Assembly (NCBI RefSeq): GCF_000764305.2 | Contig: NW_025943639.1 | Span: 266,001 to 330,000, forward strand | DNA length: 64,000 nucleotides | Reading direction: 5' to 3' | Origin: Hyalella azteca | Taxonomy: Eukaryota; Arthropoda; Malacostraca; Amphipoda; Hyalellidae | Part shown: piece after piece, positions 36,635-50,652 of the stretch | Layout of the letters: each line of letters begins with the position of its first letter | Numbering within the stretch: the first letter of the stretch is position 1 | Made by a program: the position numbers and the translations under genes | The notes under the pieces: generated by a model | The model's input: the letters and a program-made list of their open reading frames with translations, nothing else | Told to the model about the DNA's origin: nothing | The model's database searches: none

Positions 36635-38439
36635 AAAAAGAAAAGGCAAATGACACATAAGTAACAATTTATCGTGCCGTATATATAGTGCGTTAATCAT
36701 AGAATGAAAAGGGGCAACGACATTATGTCGTTTGTCAAATCACGCTAATGCCAGAGAACGGCGACTGTTTTTGTTCTACTCGAAAGATATATCTCAAACA
36801 TTTTTATTCTTTATAAACTCGATTCAGCTTTAATGTTTAACATAAAATTATCGGTTGCTCATCCTGAACCTCTAATATTTGCAGAAGCTCGGCTTCACTC
36901 AATCCTGGTCTATCGCAAACTCTAATCCAATAAAAAGTCTTCTGGAACCGACGTGTTCTTTAACATTCAGGCAATTGAACATGAGCAACTTCAATAAAGG
37001 ACTTAGGTATTTACGCACGCTTTTGTATCCATATGCTTCAATCTATTATGCAATTTCAGTGTTACTTATGTCAACACACTACTTTACTTCCGGAGCATGT
37101 GTTCTCTTAAGAACGGCTGCATAATCAAATAAACTGGATTCAGAATTTTTTGTCGATTAAATAATTCTGCATGAGCGTATGGACATCAGACATAGCCATG
37201 TTTCATACCTCGCCGTCCTGACCGACGGTGGTCATCATATTTTTTTATTTCCATTAATATATTCATAAATTTGGCAGAAGATTAGAGCTTGCTGAACGTT
37301 ATGTATTTTATGATTAGACTAATTCAACACTTACAAGCTATCCTACCGATATTTTTGCTGGATAATCCGCGATAAGATCATTTCTTTTGCATAAAGATAT
37401 GCGGACTGCGATGACTGAAGTAAACTGGAATAGAAAGATATTTGTTAAATAAACTTAACATTTATTTCATTCATTTTATCCATTTTATCCTTATTGTTTG
37501 TCTATGTTTAATTTTTGCATTGATTTTTGTTAATTTTTTATTTCATTTTTATTTTTTTCTTTTCTTTTTTTCTTTTCTGTGTGTGTGTTCTCTCTTTGTT
37601 TCAGATTTTCACTTACAGAGCAGTTAGACTGTTAGGTACCAATTAAACCCAGTTTAGGCAAGGGGATTTATGGACTAATTTCCAGTGCTCCTATAAGAAT
37701 AAATAAGAAAGAAAAAGAAAAGAAAGATATCTGTAGGTGCGATGACAAAAGTAAACTGGAATAGTGAGAACATAAAAAATAGTGTAAAAAATAAACATGT
37801 CCAAACAGTGAAACGATCATACAAGGAAACCCCACCAATGAACCTTGTGATGAAATAATGAAATTTGGACAAAGTCCTTTTTTAATAGACATTAAGTTCC
37901 AACCCGAGTTAGAGTAGATCAAGTAACAATTAAATATTTTAATCCCAACCTGTTATGCCATGTCTCACGATTCGATCACTGATCATGTAATTGATCACTG
38001 ATCAAAGACCCATTATAATTAGCGATAGGCTTCGAATAAACACACGCATACGCTTAACAAATGAAAGATACGCTTAAACACTTAAAATATATAACAATCA
38101 GTTCTTGATGCTCAATTCGTTTGAGATGTATGAGTTTTTATTTCAATTAAACCTCATTGCATTTGATTAATTTAAATTTAGGATAAAAGGTCTCTAATTC
38201 AATTGATATTTTGATCCAATAATATTATTATTGAACAACATTTCGAATGTGTAAGATTTTGATCGACAAATGCACAAAATAACTTACATGGGATGCTACT
38301 AAAAATAAGATTTTAATCGACATGAGAACCATGTACATAAGATACTAATCAATAATTGAAGTCAGAAAATTCTATTCAAATCACATATAAATGCGTTAAA
38401 TAACTTTACAATGAATTTTGATAGTACAAAAGAAACGCA
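36635..38439. other. No supported gene
   Basis: There is pyrimidine-rich sequence at 37490-37600, and two stretches near 37430 and 37745 share GTAAACTGGAATAG. Nothing coding is supported. Confidence 0.35.
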
Positions 38440-39065
38440 GGAGGTGGTATGGTATGGAGCACGTTTAGCGAGAGAAGAATGAATGCAGGCATTGAGATAT
38501 AAAGTACGACTTGAAAGATTGGATGATGAACCTTGGACACGAAAAATGTACCTGTGGAACTTGAGGAAAAATGTACCTGTAAATGGAAACGTAAGTGTCA
38601 TTCAATAGTGCGCAAATGTGAGTTACATGAGACATGGACTTACCCTGGAATGGTTGATGATAGTACAGAGTGTAACAGGGATCGAATAGGATGTCAAAGA
38701 ATGGAAGAAAGAAATTGAAAAGCGAGTGAAATTGTGTGGTTTGAGAGTACAACGGAAGCAAGGGATGGGATGAAATGACAGCCTGAGATTGTACAAGACG
38801 ATAGAGATACCAAGGTATGAGTGGGGATGACAATATCTATAGCATTTAGATGGTTGATGTTGGCTCCAGGGCTGATTTGAGCGTTAATTTGCTGGTCTAC
38901 GGCTGCGCACCCGTATGAGTGCATATATGATGGTAGTAGAGGTGAGGTCCTAATGTTCCGCATAAGATCGAAGGCTTTGAGAGTGATTGCGCGGACATAC
39001 AGGTGTAATGAAAGAAGAGTGGATATTTGTTTCATGCGTGAAAAGGTGAAAGAGAAACAGTGTTA
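38440..39065 (+). pseudogene. Degraded 3' end of a non-LTR retrotransposon
   Basis: Plus-strand fragments in shifting frames read WKKEIEKRVKLCGLR, then LRLYKTIEIPRYEW, then LMFRIRSKALRVIARTYRCN. These resemble the region after the reverse transcriptase in LINE elements of crustacean genomes (recognised from family memory). Stops and frameshifts interrupt it, and no reverse-transcriptase core remains. Confidence 0.6.
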
Positions 39066-39461
39066 AAAAAATTAGACAAAACAAGTTTCTTCTTGATTTT
39101 TTTTTATGTTTTCATATTAAACTTACTACCCATCAAGCCTTTTGCTCTAATATCGTTTCTACCTGACCCCGTTTTCCTTTTCTCTTTCTCACAAAAGGAA
39201 TACGTTACGCGTGGCAGCTAGCCGATAGAAAGGCCTGACTACTGAAACTCCTGTTTATGGTCACCACGCCCCGAATCAAATCCACGTTGTGCAACTACGA
39301 TAGATTGTCACATGGAAACGCCAATTTCAAATTTTCAAATAATATCAAAAGTATTTTATCGTCAAAGTGAGGGAAAAATTAAAAATTTGTTGATAATAAA
39401 TACTCGAGCCTTCAACAAAACATGAATTAAATTAAAGTATCTGATATTGGAGATATTAATG

Positions 39462-39645
39462 GGCAGGGTGGCCCAGTGGTTAAAGTTCACAAAATACTGC
39501 AAATAGCAAGATTGGCGTAGGGAGGCGCGGGTTCGATCCCAGCTCTGGGGCGCCAGTTTCTGGGCAGTGAGTTGCGAGTTCGAGACCGCAAAATGCTGTG
39601 AATGTTCTGTCAGACTGATTATTACACAGCATATTACACAGTGAA
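39462..39645 (+). mobile_element. tRNA-derived SINE, copy 1 (5' truncated pattern, no tail)
   Basis: Box-A-like TGGCCCAGTGGTTAA and box-B GGTTCGATCCC, then GCGCCAGTTTCTGG, GAGTTGCGAGTTCGAGACCG and GCTGTGAATGTTCTG. Compared with copies 2 and 3 it lacks the middle CAAGGAGGC block and the 3' tail. Confidence 0.8.
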
Positions 39646-40437
39646 AATTAAAGTCAGACTGATATAACCATAAAACATTGATTTATACTGTATTTAGTAC
39701 TATGTTAATCATTTCAGAGACTCCTAATTATAAATTATTTACGAGGAGCTTGCTGTGCTTATTTCGGTAGATTAAAAGGATGTTTAAGCGATGTCTCTCT
39801 TCTGATCGGCGTGAAAAATGGAAAACGGAATTTTTCACCTTGTGTATGAAATTTCGGATTCATTCCCGCGAAATTTGAAAATTGTCGTCAATGAAGTTTT
39901 GTTATAATGGTTGGTCAATTAGCGCCACTGCGGTATCGCCTATCAAAAAAGGCTATCATTGTCTGCAGAAGCTCTCAGGCCCAACAATCATCCTTGCGGT
40001 TGTCCTGTGGCTTTAAGTCCACCCAGCGTGGACACCCGGAAAAGAAGAAGAAGCCTATCATTGTGTGAGGATGGGCGTGTAGCCTGTAGGACTGTAGTGT
40101 AACTGTGTAGGTCAGTGTGTTTCAGTATTGCTTATGGAACTTTTCATCGAATTTCGAAGTCTGATGCCCAAACACATTTCGATCAGGATCCTGATGCTTG
40201 ATGGTCCATGAGAGTTGAGACTTGAGAGGCTTGCTTGTTGGGTGACTTGGGTCTTGCTATTTTTGCCTCAAAGTTCATAAAACAAAGTTTCACAAAAAAA
40301 AGACACAAATTTTTAAGATATCAGGACTCAGGAGCTAGGAGGGTGTTTCAAACAAAGAGTATACTTTGAATTTTCATTCTTAAATCTTGACATTGAAGCT
40401 GCCGCCGGCCGCGCGGCCACCGCATAATCGCAAACCA
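39646..40437. other. No supported gene
   Basis: There is a CCGCCGGCCGCGCGGCCACC patch near 40400, with no coding context. Confidence 0.35.
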
Positions 40438-40604
40438 GGGCTTTTTTAGAATCAGTTCATTTTTAATTTCCTCATTTACTAAAGATTTAAACCAATTTCT
40501 TGAGTATGATAATGCTGGTATCCAGGATACTTTACTGGTCTATCAATAGGACTCAAAAATGAACTTGAGGGAGAGTCTAAAAAACCCTCTGCTTTGCCAC
40601 TATG
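40438..40604 (+). repeat. Dispersed repeat, copy 2 (other copy at 2581-2751)
   Basis: Near-identical to the 2.6 kb copy, ending at the same TCTGCTTTGCCACTATG. The flanking sequence differs on both sides. Confidence 0.7.
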
Positions 40605-41268
40605 GCCGCCACCATGCCACGGACTTCGGAGCCAGGCCAATAGACTCTACCAGTCTACTGAGGTACCTTACAGGCTAACACTCTTAGAGTCTAGAGCAGT
40701 AGCTGACTAAGCTCAGACTCAGAGCCTCAAACCAAATACCTGCTGGCTGCTGCTGCCAAATTGCCAATGTTACATAAATCCGTACACAGAAGACATACAT
40801 ATATCATGATATCAATCAATATCATTATCATAAAGCTAATGCTAATCAGCTGAAAACATGACTATTGTTATTTTAAATTTAAAAGGAATTTTTCTTACCA
40901 ACTTCAGATTTTACTCAGTCTTACGCTCACCCTGTCACAGTCACACAGTTGCCCTTGCCACATTGCAGACCCTGGGCCTGGAGGCTGGAGGCTGGTTTAG
41001 CTGGTTAGCCTGTTAGGATTAGTGATAATACCATTACCTCTTGCTAGTTGCTACTACATTATCATCTAATTTTCTAATAATTTCTTATGAAGTTATGATT
41101 AATAGTTTAATATGACTATTTTCAGATCTTGTTTGATATGCAACAATAGTATACATATTTATCATTATGTTGATTCATTTACAATAGCAACACATCACAA
41201 GACACAAGTTAGGTATATTCACATTTCAGTACAAAATGAAAATAGAAAAATAAAGCAATCTTATTATT
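40605..41268. other. No supported gene
   Basis: Nothing recognised on either strand. Confidence 0.35.
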
Positions 41269-41343
41269 ATTTGATCCTTACTCCAGTTTTACAGTTCAGA
41301 GTAGTGACTACTCTGAACTGTAAAACTGGAGTAAGGATCAAAT
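41269..41343. repeat. Perfect 75-nt palindrome (37-bp arms, 1-nt spacer)
   Basis: The left arm begins ATTTGATCCTTACTCC and ends CAGAGTAGT. After a single G the right arm is its exact reverse complement, ending at 41343. It abuts the 5' end of a SINE copy, and CAGTTCAGAGTA is also the SINE's own 5' sequence. Confidence 0.95.
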
Positions 41344-41590
41344 CTCACCGGCGGTGAGAGTACCACAATTGGCACAGAGAGGCGCAGGTTTGATCCCAGC
41401 TCTGTGCGCCAGTTTCTGGTCAGAATTGGCAAGGAGGCTGGGCAGTTAAGCACAGCAGAAATGCAGAATTGGAGCAGTGAATTGCATGTTTGAGACCGTA
41501 ACAAGCTGTGAATGTTCTGCAATGTTAAGAATCGGCGGCAGGCCTATGGCCTAATAAACGCTGAAACTGCTATTATTAACGTTATTATTA
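41344..41590 (+). mobile_element. tRNA-derived SINE, copy 2
   Basis: GGTTTGATCCCAGCTCTG, GCGCCAGTTTCTGGTCAGAA, GGCAAGGAGGCTGGGCAGTT, TGTTTGAGACCG, GTGAATGTTCTGCAATG, GGCAGGCCTATGGCCTAAT and a TATTATTA tail. Head, body and ATT-rich tail match copy 3. Confidence 0.85.
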
Positions 41591-43445
41591 TGTGCTTTTA
41601 AGTTGAACCAGGAAATGCCAAGCAAATGAATCTGCCATGATCTGCATCTCATGTTAGTGCTGCATTTGTGGAAAGTCTAGATTATTATTTGACAAACATT
41701 GTTGATATTTTTCTGAATTATGAAATTCTATTTTGTTTTAATATTGTCAGTTTTATTTGTCACCAGACCAGACATATGTGCAGGCTTACTAACTACTAAC
41801 TAGGTACATTTACAATTGTCCTGAATGCTGAACATGCCTTATTTTTAAATTCATGACAAAAAGTAAGTAACCAGTAACAAAACATTTTCAAGATTTTCAC
41901 TACAGCCTTACAAGTTACAGGCTGACATGATTCATGCTGGGATAATTGTGATCTCTTGAATCCTGATACCAATTACCACCTAAGCTTTGTTTGCTATTGT
42001 AGTTTCGGTCTATTGTAGTTTTTTTGCAGAATTTATAATTCATGCAGTTTGATAATATTGTTCATGTAAATCCTGTTATTTCCTTCTTGGTTGATAATTT
42101 CAAAACTGGAGAATAGAAATCCATGTCCCATGATTCAATAAAGACCAGGTCCAGGTTTGAAACAAAGGAAACTTTCACAGGTGTACCGCTGAAACAAAAT
42201 TTTCATTTAACACGTTGACTACATATTGGTACATATGCGTACCACAAAATGTATTTCTCCAGGAGGTAGTGGTACATAATTCAGGTTGCCTAAAATTGCC
42301 AAATCCAAGAACAAAAACAGTCAAAAAAGGCCGATAATTCAATGTATACCGTACTAATTTATTAGTAGGTTCCGCTATAAAAAATCCATTTATTTTCTTT
42401 TTTGCAGTACCTATTAAAAATTTAATTAGGAAGTACCCCTATCATAAATTTTAGCCTGCCAATGCAATTGAGATTGTACAAGATCAAATTGCAGTTGAGA
42501 TAGTACAAGATTTGTCCAGAAAAATTGACCGTCTGGCAACCCTGCTTAAAAAAAGTACGAAAAATGAAATAATAGTACAAGATGAAGCAATCGTAGTCAA
42601 CATGTTAACAGCATAAAAGACTTTTTTTATTAAATCCTACTGTCCTCTTCATTTTCCAATGATGTTGTTTGAGAATTTAACTATTTACCGTATATCACAA
42701 GGTAATATCCCATAAAGCCATAATCACAGTATAATATTTGGTGAATTGGGGTTTAGACTTTAAGAAGTTCAAGTCTCAAGGTACTGGGAAGTGGCTAGCT
42801 TGGCCTTGGCTGCCCCTGAGTAATGTGTATACTGGATAGATGCCTAAATTTCCGTATTATATTATGTTTGCAATACAGATCAATGCCAACTAAGTGAAAG
42901 TTGTAGAATTGAGGCTTGGCATTGCCAACTTGAATGGCAAACCTTAATTCTACAAACTTTGAAAAATATCTACGTATATCAAGCTCCCGGTTTATTTTAA
43001 TTCAAATGAAAGGATAGTTAACAATTTTTGTTACTCCATACAGCATACACAAATACATTTTTGAGTTTTTAGTTGTATAATATCATAAGTCTAAAATAGG
43101 GTAGGTACCGTACCTAGTTGAAATTGTGTTGACCATTCAAATTTTAATAAAATAGATATAAATTTTTATTTTGTAGGTACTCACTGGCCATACCAGCATC
43201 AATCAAGCTATGATTATAATGCATAAAGCAGCATAAACAAGTAAAGCATGTTTTATTTTTGCAAGTATAATATGACTTCTTTAGTCCTTACCCAACCGGC
43301 CAACCTCTATAAATACCTAATTTTTAAATTCCACATGTATCCTATGATAGTGTTTTGGATTTTCTTAAAGCTTGCAGCTTACTTTCCTTGTTACCACCTG
43401 ATGTAACTGATAAGATTATTCCAATGTTCTTGGAATAAATACAAA
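41591..43445. other. Upstream region of the augmin subunit gene
   Basis: No exon or repeat family was recognised. A leader or promoter for the gene at 43446 must be here, but no core promoter motif stands out. Confidence 0.35.
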
Positions 43446-46400
43446 ATGTTAGGATCAAAGCTAGTAGACAAATTAGAAGAACTAGGCTTATGTGAGCCTA
43501 AGTCTCTGGTTGGCTCTGACTTGGACTGGCTATTTATTGGATCTGAAAATGAAGCCCTGAAAGGTTTTTGCAACTGGTTCTGTGACAACATAAATTCTTC
43601 AGATGTCCTGTCAGAAGAAGAGCTGCTTCAGTAAGTGATTTTATTTGCACCTTTATAAGATTAAAATAATTTGATAAATATCTGGACAAGTTTTTGATGC
43701 CATAATAGTTTTTTTTTTTTTTTTGAGGAATTTTCATCCTCATCCCAGTTCCTGAGGAACTTTCATCCTCAGGAACTTGTAGAGGAACTTTCATCCTCTA
43801 ATAAGTCCTTCTTATGCAGGTACCAAGAATTGCAAAGAACTGGCCAAGTTTTAGAAGGGTCCCAGCTGGATGCTATGGCAGTTTGTTTATCAGGCTTTAG
43901 TTCACTGGTGCCTACAAGTCAAGAGCCACTGTTAAATGTGGAACTGACAGAGCCAGAAATTCAAACTGATCACATCATCAGAATTGAGAGCCATCTCAAA
44001 AAACTGGATCATAACCTCAAACGTTTGGAGGCAAGGAGAGCTCAGCTCAGGTACGTAAATAGGTATACTGCAGCTAGTACAATCTATGCTAAAATGACCA
44101 TTTTAAAATTTAGTTACTGAACACAGCATCACAAATAATTTAATGAATCAATAATATTTCTCACATTTTTCTATGCAGTTTATATTCATGTCTTAATATA
44201 ATCTTTCATTCATGACTCACCTTTGTAGAAGCATCATATGTGTACATGTTTGAATTGATTGACAAGACATTTAGAAAAATGTGAATCTTCATTCCATGAA
44301 AATATGAATATTATATATAATAGGGGTCCCCAAACTATGGCCCGTGGGCCGGATCCAGCCATGGCTAGGTTCTATTGGGCCATTCAAGGATATCCCTTAA
44401 TTCAACATAACGTGTACCTACAAAAATTGACCGTGGCATTTATTTCTTGTTATGCACTAACTTAAAACAGCATATGGCCATGCCCAACTCACAAAGGTTT
44501 CGAAAAGCTTGCTCTTGGCCCTTGGCGATAAAAGTTTGGAGACCCCTGATAGTGTACTATAACATCATTATTTATTTAATTATTTATTATGGAACATTAA
44601 AGAGATTTATTAAATTATCAAAGCTACTAAACGAATTTAGAAAATTTCTATTGTATGTATAGAATTCAACCCATCTGATGCAAATTCACTGAAGCTGGTA
44701 TTGGAGCAGATGGAGGTAATGTTCCTAGACTCTTACTACAGAGTGTGTGGTATTAGGATGCATGCCTCTGATATATGCTACATTATTTCATATGCAGGAT
44801 ATCTTGTATTTAAGATCTCTACTTCTTTGTCTAGGATGGCTGATGTGCATAAGAAAAGTTCTAGTGTTTTTTCTTTTGCTATCCAACCAAGTAGTACCAA
44901 TTCAGTTGTTCTTTTATTGCTGTTCTTCTGTCTAAATGAGGTGCTAGCACTCATCAGTTGTCTTATCACGATGCTTATGGTTCTCTTTTGTCATATTGAA
45001 GAGCTTATACTGCATTTTTTTCTTATTGAAGTTTATTCAGTTTTGTCTTATTAAGGTACTTATGTTGCTTTGCGAGGTGCTAATTCTGCTCTGTCTTTAC
45101 AGTATGGGTCTCTGTTCTTGGTAATATGAGACCTCCTGCTCCTTGTAGTGGATAAATAATTTATGTTAGACAAGATTCGTGATTCTTCAGAAGTCCATCT
45201 TGTCAGCACTGTCCATGTTCAAATTATTCAAGTTCTTCAGAGTCAGTCACAGCCAAATAGTTTTGCCTCAGCTTATATTTTGGTATTAAATGTTGGGAAA
45301 ACCTCATAGTGCTATCATGTAGTAGTTGCTAAACTATATGATAGCAATTCCTCAAGAAAAAATATATTGTTGTAAAGTAAGTTACATTCACTATCTTATA
45401 ACCATATTATGTTTCAAAGAGCTTCTTATCTCTTATATCAATTTAATTAATTTATCATCATTATGTTTTTAGCTTGCAGGATCTGAGTGCTGGATCAGAA
45501 CTTGAAGAGCTACAAACTGCTCTTGCTTCAGAGGAGCGGTGTCTTGCCAGGCAACAGGCTGCTGCCTTGTCAGCAGCAGGAGAGCTCACTCAGAATCTGA
45601 CCAAACTTTCAGCCACTGTTGTGGAACTCACAGAAGTTTTATCAAAATTTGTTATGAAGGTTAGCTGCATATTAATTTTATTAAAGTTTATTTTGTTATG
45701 TTCAAGTGGAATTTATTGGTGCACTGTAAAATTGCACATGAGTAAATGGTTAAAAAAAGTATGTAAATTTTTTTCATTTAACAATCATCTATTATGTGAC
45801 TATAGTACCAGGTTTTTTTTTTGTACCATGAAATTTGTAAGAGTTTAAGGTATGTATGTATATATTTCTTCAGAGTGGTGATGACGAGAAGCTGCTGGTG
45901 TGCAGTGACTTGTCAAGCTGGGAGCGTGAGGAGCGTAATTGCTCCAGGGCTCTTGAGCAACTCTCCTCAAAACTTTTCTCTGTGGTGAGTTCCAGAAATC
46001 AGATGAGCGCATTTTTATTGGATGAGCGCAATTCACCAGCCTGCTGTCACAATAACTCAACTTTGAGATTTCTAGATTTTTGTATTAATTTTTATCCATG
46101 GAAGCTGAAGCAATTTGTGGAGGATTGTACTCACAGACTGAATGTGCATTTTGCAAACCCTCTCAGTTCAATTGCTGTATTAAAAAATATTGAGCCGGTA
46201 TCAAAATGGTTGTCTTTCTACAGGAAGAAACGGCTGGGTTCAATCTCGGCGAGTCTGAGCAGCAGCAAGATCTTACTGTAACCTGGCCTCCTGCCTTGCA
46301 AGCAAGCAGCATGCACCAGGACCACGAAGCCGAGCTCAAAAGACTACATGAACTGTGCGTCGTTTTTTCAAAGATTTTCTCCTTTTTCAAAAACGATTTG

Positions 46401-49400
46401 CAAGAATGGATTTTTGCTATTGTTTGTTGGTTTGCGTCATGTGTTGATTAGTCATTATTTTTTGTGTTACCATTGATTTATATGAAGTAGTTTAGAGGTA
46501 AAATAATTCTTTTAACCCAAGTGTGTCATGTTCAACATACAATTTTATCACTTAATGTGATTCTCTCATTAAAAATTCAGTAAGTAGCCTTGTATCAACA
46601 GCACAAGTCCGACTATCACGTGTAAAACTCATATAATTTTCCCGCACAGTATACTGAAGTGCAGCATTAACTGCGCGACAGCGGAGGTGGAGGTAGCACG
46701 CAAAAAAGCTGAACTTCAGGAGGTCGGCCGAGCCCTCGAGCTCGTCACGAGGGGCCAGTACAGCTCGTGTGGGGAACTCAGTCTCAAGTCAGTTCATAAA
46801 ATATCCAGTCAACATATAGGTAATTGTGCAACTGTTTTATATAAGAGGATATATATTTCTAACAGTTAGTTCAGAATATTTGAATATAAGTACAATCAGA
46901 GCTGAAAAGATGATACTTTTCGAACTGACTATGGAGTTGGTCTCCAAAACGTTGTCATTGAAAATATGGTCAACTTATTTGACATATTCTCTGCTTTTAA
47001 ATTCTTGGTGATCTCACTGATCTGTACTCAAGATTTGCGTTGTGATCCTAGAAGCATATCGATGTCTGCATATAATAATGATGGGGTTCCAGTGAAGAGG
47101 CGAGGACAGCCCTAGGGACGCTGAGGTCGGTGCGCGAGGAGGTGGAGCAGCAGAAGTTGACGGTGGAGACGCTGGTGAAGACGTGTGCTGAGCGCCACAA
47201 GACCGCCACTCTCACTACTGACACCGCTGCTCGCCACGTCAGGCAGCTTTACTGCAGCGACCAGCTGCGACAGGTCTTAGCACTTATAACTCTATAGATA
47301 ATATGTAGGCAAATTAAGCAGTGCGACAAACAACAAATTCAATGATTCACCGCCATACTGGTAGAATGTTTGCACAAAAATGTTTTCAAGCTTCTAATTG
47401 CATTCTTTTGTACGTTCCAGTTAGCTGAATATCGTACGTTTTTGTTGCTGACGGCTGATATCCTGCTTTTCTAGCCTTTGCAATTATTGCTACTTATTTA
47501 TGATCTCAAATTGGGTCAAATTGCCAGCGAATTATTTTGCAGCTTCGTAGAGGATAGAAATGTATCTTACAGAATACATCCTGTCTCTATGCACGTTTTG
47601 ATAGACTACATTTGTTTCACGCTATTAGCATAATTATATCAGTTTTTAAGGCTTTTGTCAATGGTTTTGATTATTTTAGAAATTTAGTACTTATGTGTTC
47701 TCATTGTCGTCGTTATCATTGGAATGGAATTTTGTACCTGTTGAATCTTGAATTGCTATGCAGGATCTACCCGACCTCAGTTCGCAATTCCGGTGTTCAC
47801 AACGAGTTAAACTCTTCTGCTGTGATCTGACTCCAAAAGATCTTGTTATAATAATTAGTCAGTCGTCAATGATACAAAACTGATTTACACTAATTATTTA
47901 CTTTATTTTACTCAAAACTTCAAGCCTCCCAAAAGTTGACCATCGAGTTTATTAATGTCACTTGCAACGTCGAAATTTTGCCATTGTGAAAATCGATTTC
48001 GATTGGAAATAAGAGCCACGGCAGGTATACTGTCTACGAAACGCGCTGCACTCGAAAAAACTAGAGCTTACAAATAAATATTGGGCTATCAAAATATTAA
48101 ACATAAATTAGACACTACAAACTCTAACAACATCGAAATCAAATCTCACAGTACCTATTGTGTTGCCTGCACAGCTTTTTTAGCTTATACGGGGATTCAC
48201 CTGGATTTTATTTCACGTCTCTTTTATATTTCATTGTAACGTGTGCTCCTGTGTGAATAAATAAATAAAATTCTCACGTGAGCAGCTGACATCGCTTTTC
48301 GTAGAGCAACAGGCGCGACACGACTACTTATCCATCATGATCCAATGCGAGGTGATGTCTGTAGAAGAAACTCTACAGCTTCTGAGAGAAGCCACATCAC
48401 TGTTGACACTACAGCACCACAGAGCCTTGCAGCGAGCAGTCAGTTACTGTACACTTAACGTTCATTGATATTTTGGTAGTTACTGCATCTCCGTTGCTAG
48501 TTTTGTTGATGCATAAAAACTGACCATAATTTTTTTAAACGTTTTCAAGGTTTAGGTTCATGCAAGTCAATGTCGTATTTTATGCTCATTTATCAGTTGT
48601 TTACATTCCTTGATTTTTCGCATGTAGACCCAAATGAAGGAGCTCACGTTGCGCGCTGAAGTAGATCGCACGTTGGGTGGCCTGCCGGCGCCCCTAGCCA
48701 CATTGGGTGACCTCCTCTCAGTCTCGGAAGACAGCAGCACAAGTAACGAAGAAGTAAATAATGATGGCACAGAAGACGACCTCTTCGCGACGATGTCTCA
48801 AACATTAATGGGGTTGCCGGTGACGCTTAGCGACGATCATCGCATTAAACACAATTCTAAGGTTTGCTTTAGCCGCAGTGCTTACTCGAAGGCTATGATA
48901 CATTGTTTTGCTTTGACATCGTTCTATAAACTAGGGTTTCAAAATTATAAAAAGTCTTCACATTTCGTTCCTAAAGCATTTTCAACTATTTCATAGTAAT
49001 ATAAAATTAAAGATTTCGATGTTATAAAATCTTTAGTGTCGATAAATAGTATACTTTCAACTTTAAATAGTTATAGCATAATTAGTATACGTTTGCTAGG
49101 CGTTATTAAGCATAGAAATGCACTAACTGGTACTCTTGCTGTCAGCTTCGTGCATTTCTTTTGTCCATAATAATAAATTCAGCTACCTTGCAAAATGTTA
49201 TACTGAGATCTTTTATGTTGAGCAACTCAAAATTTTCTTTAGCTTCCTGTGTTTAAATTACATACTGTCGTTTGTACTCAAAGTTTCATTACTTAAACGT
49301 TGTAATATTCTTCCATTTATCTTTTCTGTTCCTGAAGATATTATAAAGAATTTAGTGCAATTGATGCGGAAGTACAAGTTTTCAGTGACTGGTCCACATG

Positions 49401-50132
49401 CCTGCAGGTGGCAGTTGCCTGCGAAGCGCTGGATCAGCTGCTGGACACGCTGGAGAAGGGCAAGCAGGCGCTCGGTAGCTACCGTCACGCTCACGCTATC
49501 AAAAAACTGTGAGACAATGCATAATATCTATCTGCTTGAGTAATATTCCAATTTATACGCAGATAAGAATTTTTCAGAAATCTTGAGCTCGTGAAGACAA
49601 ATATTTTTTGGGGGGGGGTTGATGTGGAACAAAAGTTCTATGATTCCCATTTAACTCAGTTATAAAATAAGGTTAAAACTGCAAGAAGAATGCTCAAAAA
49701 CCTTCTGCATTACCCTGATGATACGAGGCTTATCATGTTGTCGTTGTGCAGATGGAGCAAGTGTGGGCTGCTGGAGGAGTGCCTGGGCGGATCTGGCGGT
49801 CGCCTGCCAGGCTGCCTTCCTAACACGTGGTTGCCTGCGCGTCTGCTAGACGCTCAGTCCAGCCTGGAAGATCAGGCCGCGCAGCTCAAGCACGAAATAC
49901 TGGCGTTCCTCTCACAGGACGAGCAGAAGAAAAAAGTAAGCACCATGCCCATATATCCAGTAGCGAAAAGGTTAGTTAGGCTAAGTTTTAGGATGGAGAG
50001 GTTCCATTATGAATTCACAAATTATTGTAGTAAGCGAGGCTTTCATTTGACATTTATTTGCAGATTCTGATTGCCCAACCTGAGCTGGCTGAGAAATTGA
50101 GCTCGTGGAATGAGGAACCCAAGTCACAGTGA
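43446..50132 (+). CDS. HAUS3: HAUS augmin-like complex subunit 3
   Basis: Twelve exons: 43446-43630, 43820-44050, 45473-45659, 45874-45984, 46224-46354, 46650-46787, 47093-47273, 48286-48438, 48628-48861, 49408-49508, 49752-49935 and 50064-50132. They sum to 1905 nt (634 aa; the vertebrate protein is about 600 aa) with matching phases. The N-terminus shows the family layout: LVDKLEELGL, then SDLDWLFIG, ALKGFCNWFCDNIN, VLSEEELLQ and an EGSQLDA segment. The rest is heptad-rich coiled coil (for example EVEVARKKAELQEVGRALEL and LRSVREEVEQQKLTVETL). The C-terminus is hydrophilic. HAUS3 is a core subunit of the eight-part augmin complex, which recruits gamma-tubulin to existing microtubules and so amplifies spindle microtubules. 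The first 60 residues carry the strongest family signal. Exon 5 uses a GTGCGT donor. Intron 2 holds a hAT-like MITE. The gene is convergent with the SLC13 gene. Confidence 0.9.
44322..44547. mobile_element. hAT-type MITE in intron 2 of HAUS3
   Basis: The ends are AGGGGTCCCCAAACT and AGTTTGGAGACCCCT (inverted, one mismatch). The subterminal GGCCCGTGGGCCGGATCC is typical of many animal hAT non-autonomous elements. No transposase is present. A clean 8-bp target duplication is not visible. Confidence 0.7.
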
Positions 50133-50652
50133 GCCTGGGAACACAAGAAGAAGGATTGGTTTATTTCATCGATGAAAAATAACACTCGGTATGAATCTTG
50201 GAGGACTAATTCCATTTATTATAACGCGTCTTATAACGTTTTCTATCATTGTTATTATTATCATAATCGTATAATGTTCAGAATCTTATAATTATTATCA
50301 TGTAAATTATGAGCACTTCCACTTCCATATAATCCTGAATTCCCCGTTTTCGTTCGGTAAAATTGAACATTTTATTCTTCCACTTCCTACCATTTTTGTA
50401 ACGCTTTTGCTCAGATGGAGCCATGCAATTCGTTAGATGTATGAGGAACTGTTAATTATGTATGAGGAACTGTTAATTTAGGATAAATAATGATCTTAAC
50501 GTCACATATTTAATCGTGAACAAATTGGAATCGTATGAGTAGGCACTCTGAACTAGAGTTCTGAACTAATTAACCAAACTCATCCGCCCATCGTTAAGTA
50601 TCAATCCATTTCTTGTCAATGGCTTGAAGAAAGTTACGGGGAAAATCAATCC
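50133..50652. other. Convergent 3' flank between HAUS3 and the SLC13 gene
   Basis: About 520 bp separates the two stop codons and must hold both 3' UTRs and polyadenylation sites. No classical AATAAA was seen close behind the HAUS3 stop. The two transcripts may overlap at their 3' ends. Confidence 0.4.

Noticed and set aside
44701..45054. 117-codon hydrophobic frame in intron 2 of HAUS3
   Set aside because: AT-rich intron sequence. The exon 2 to exon 3 join is in phase and gives a continuous HAUS3-like protein without it.
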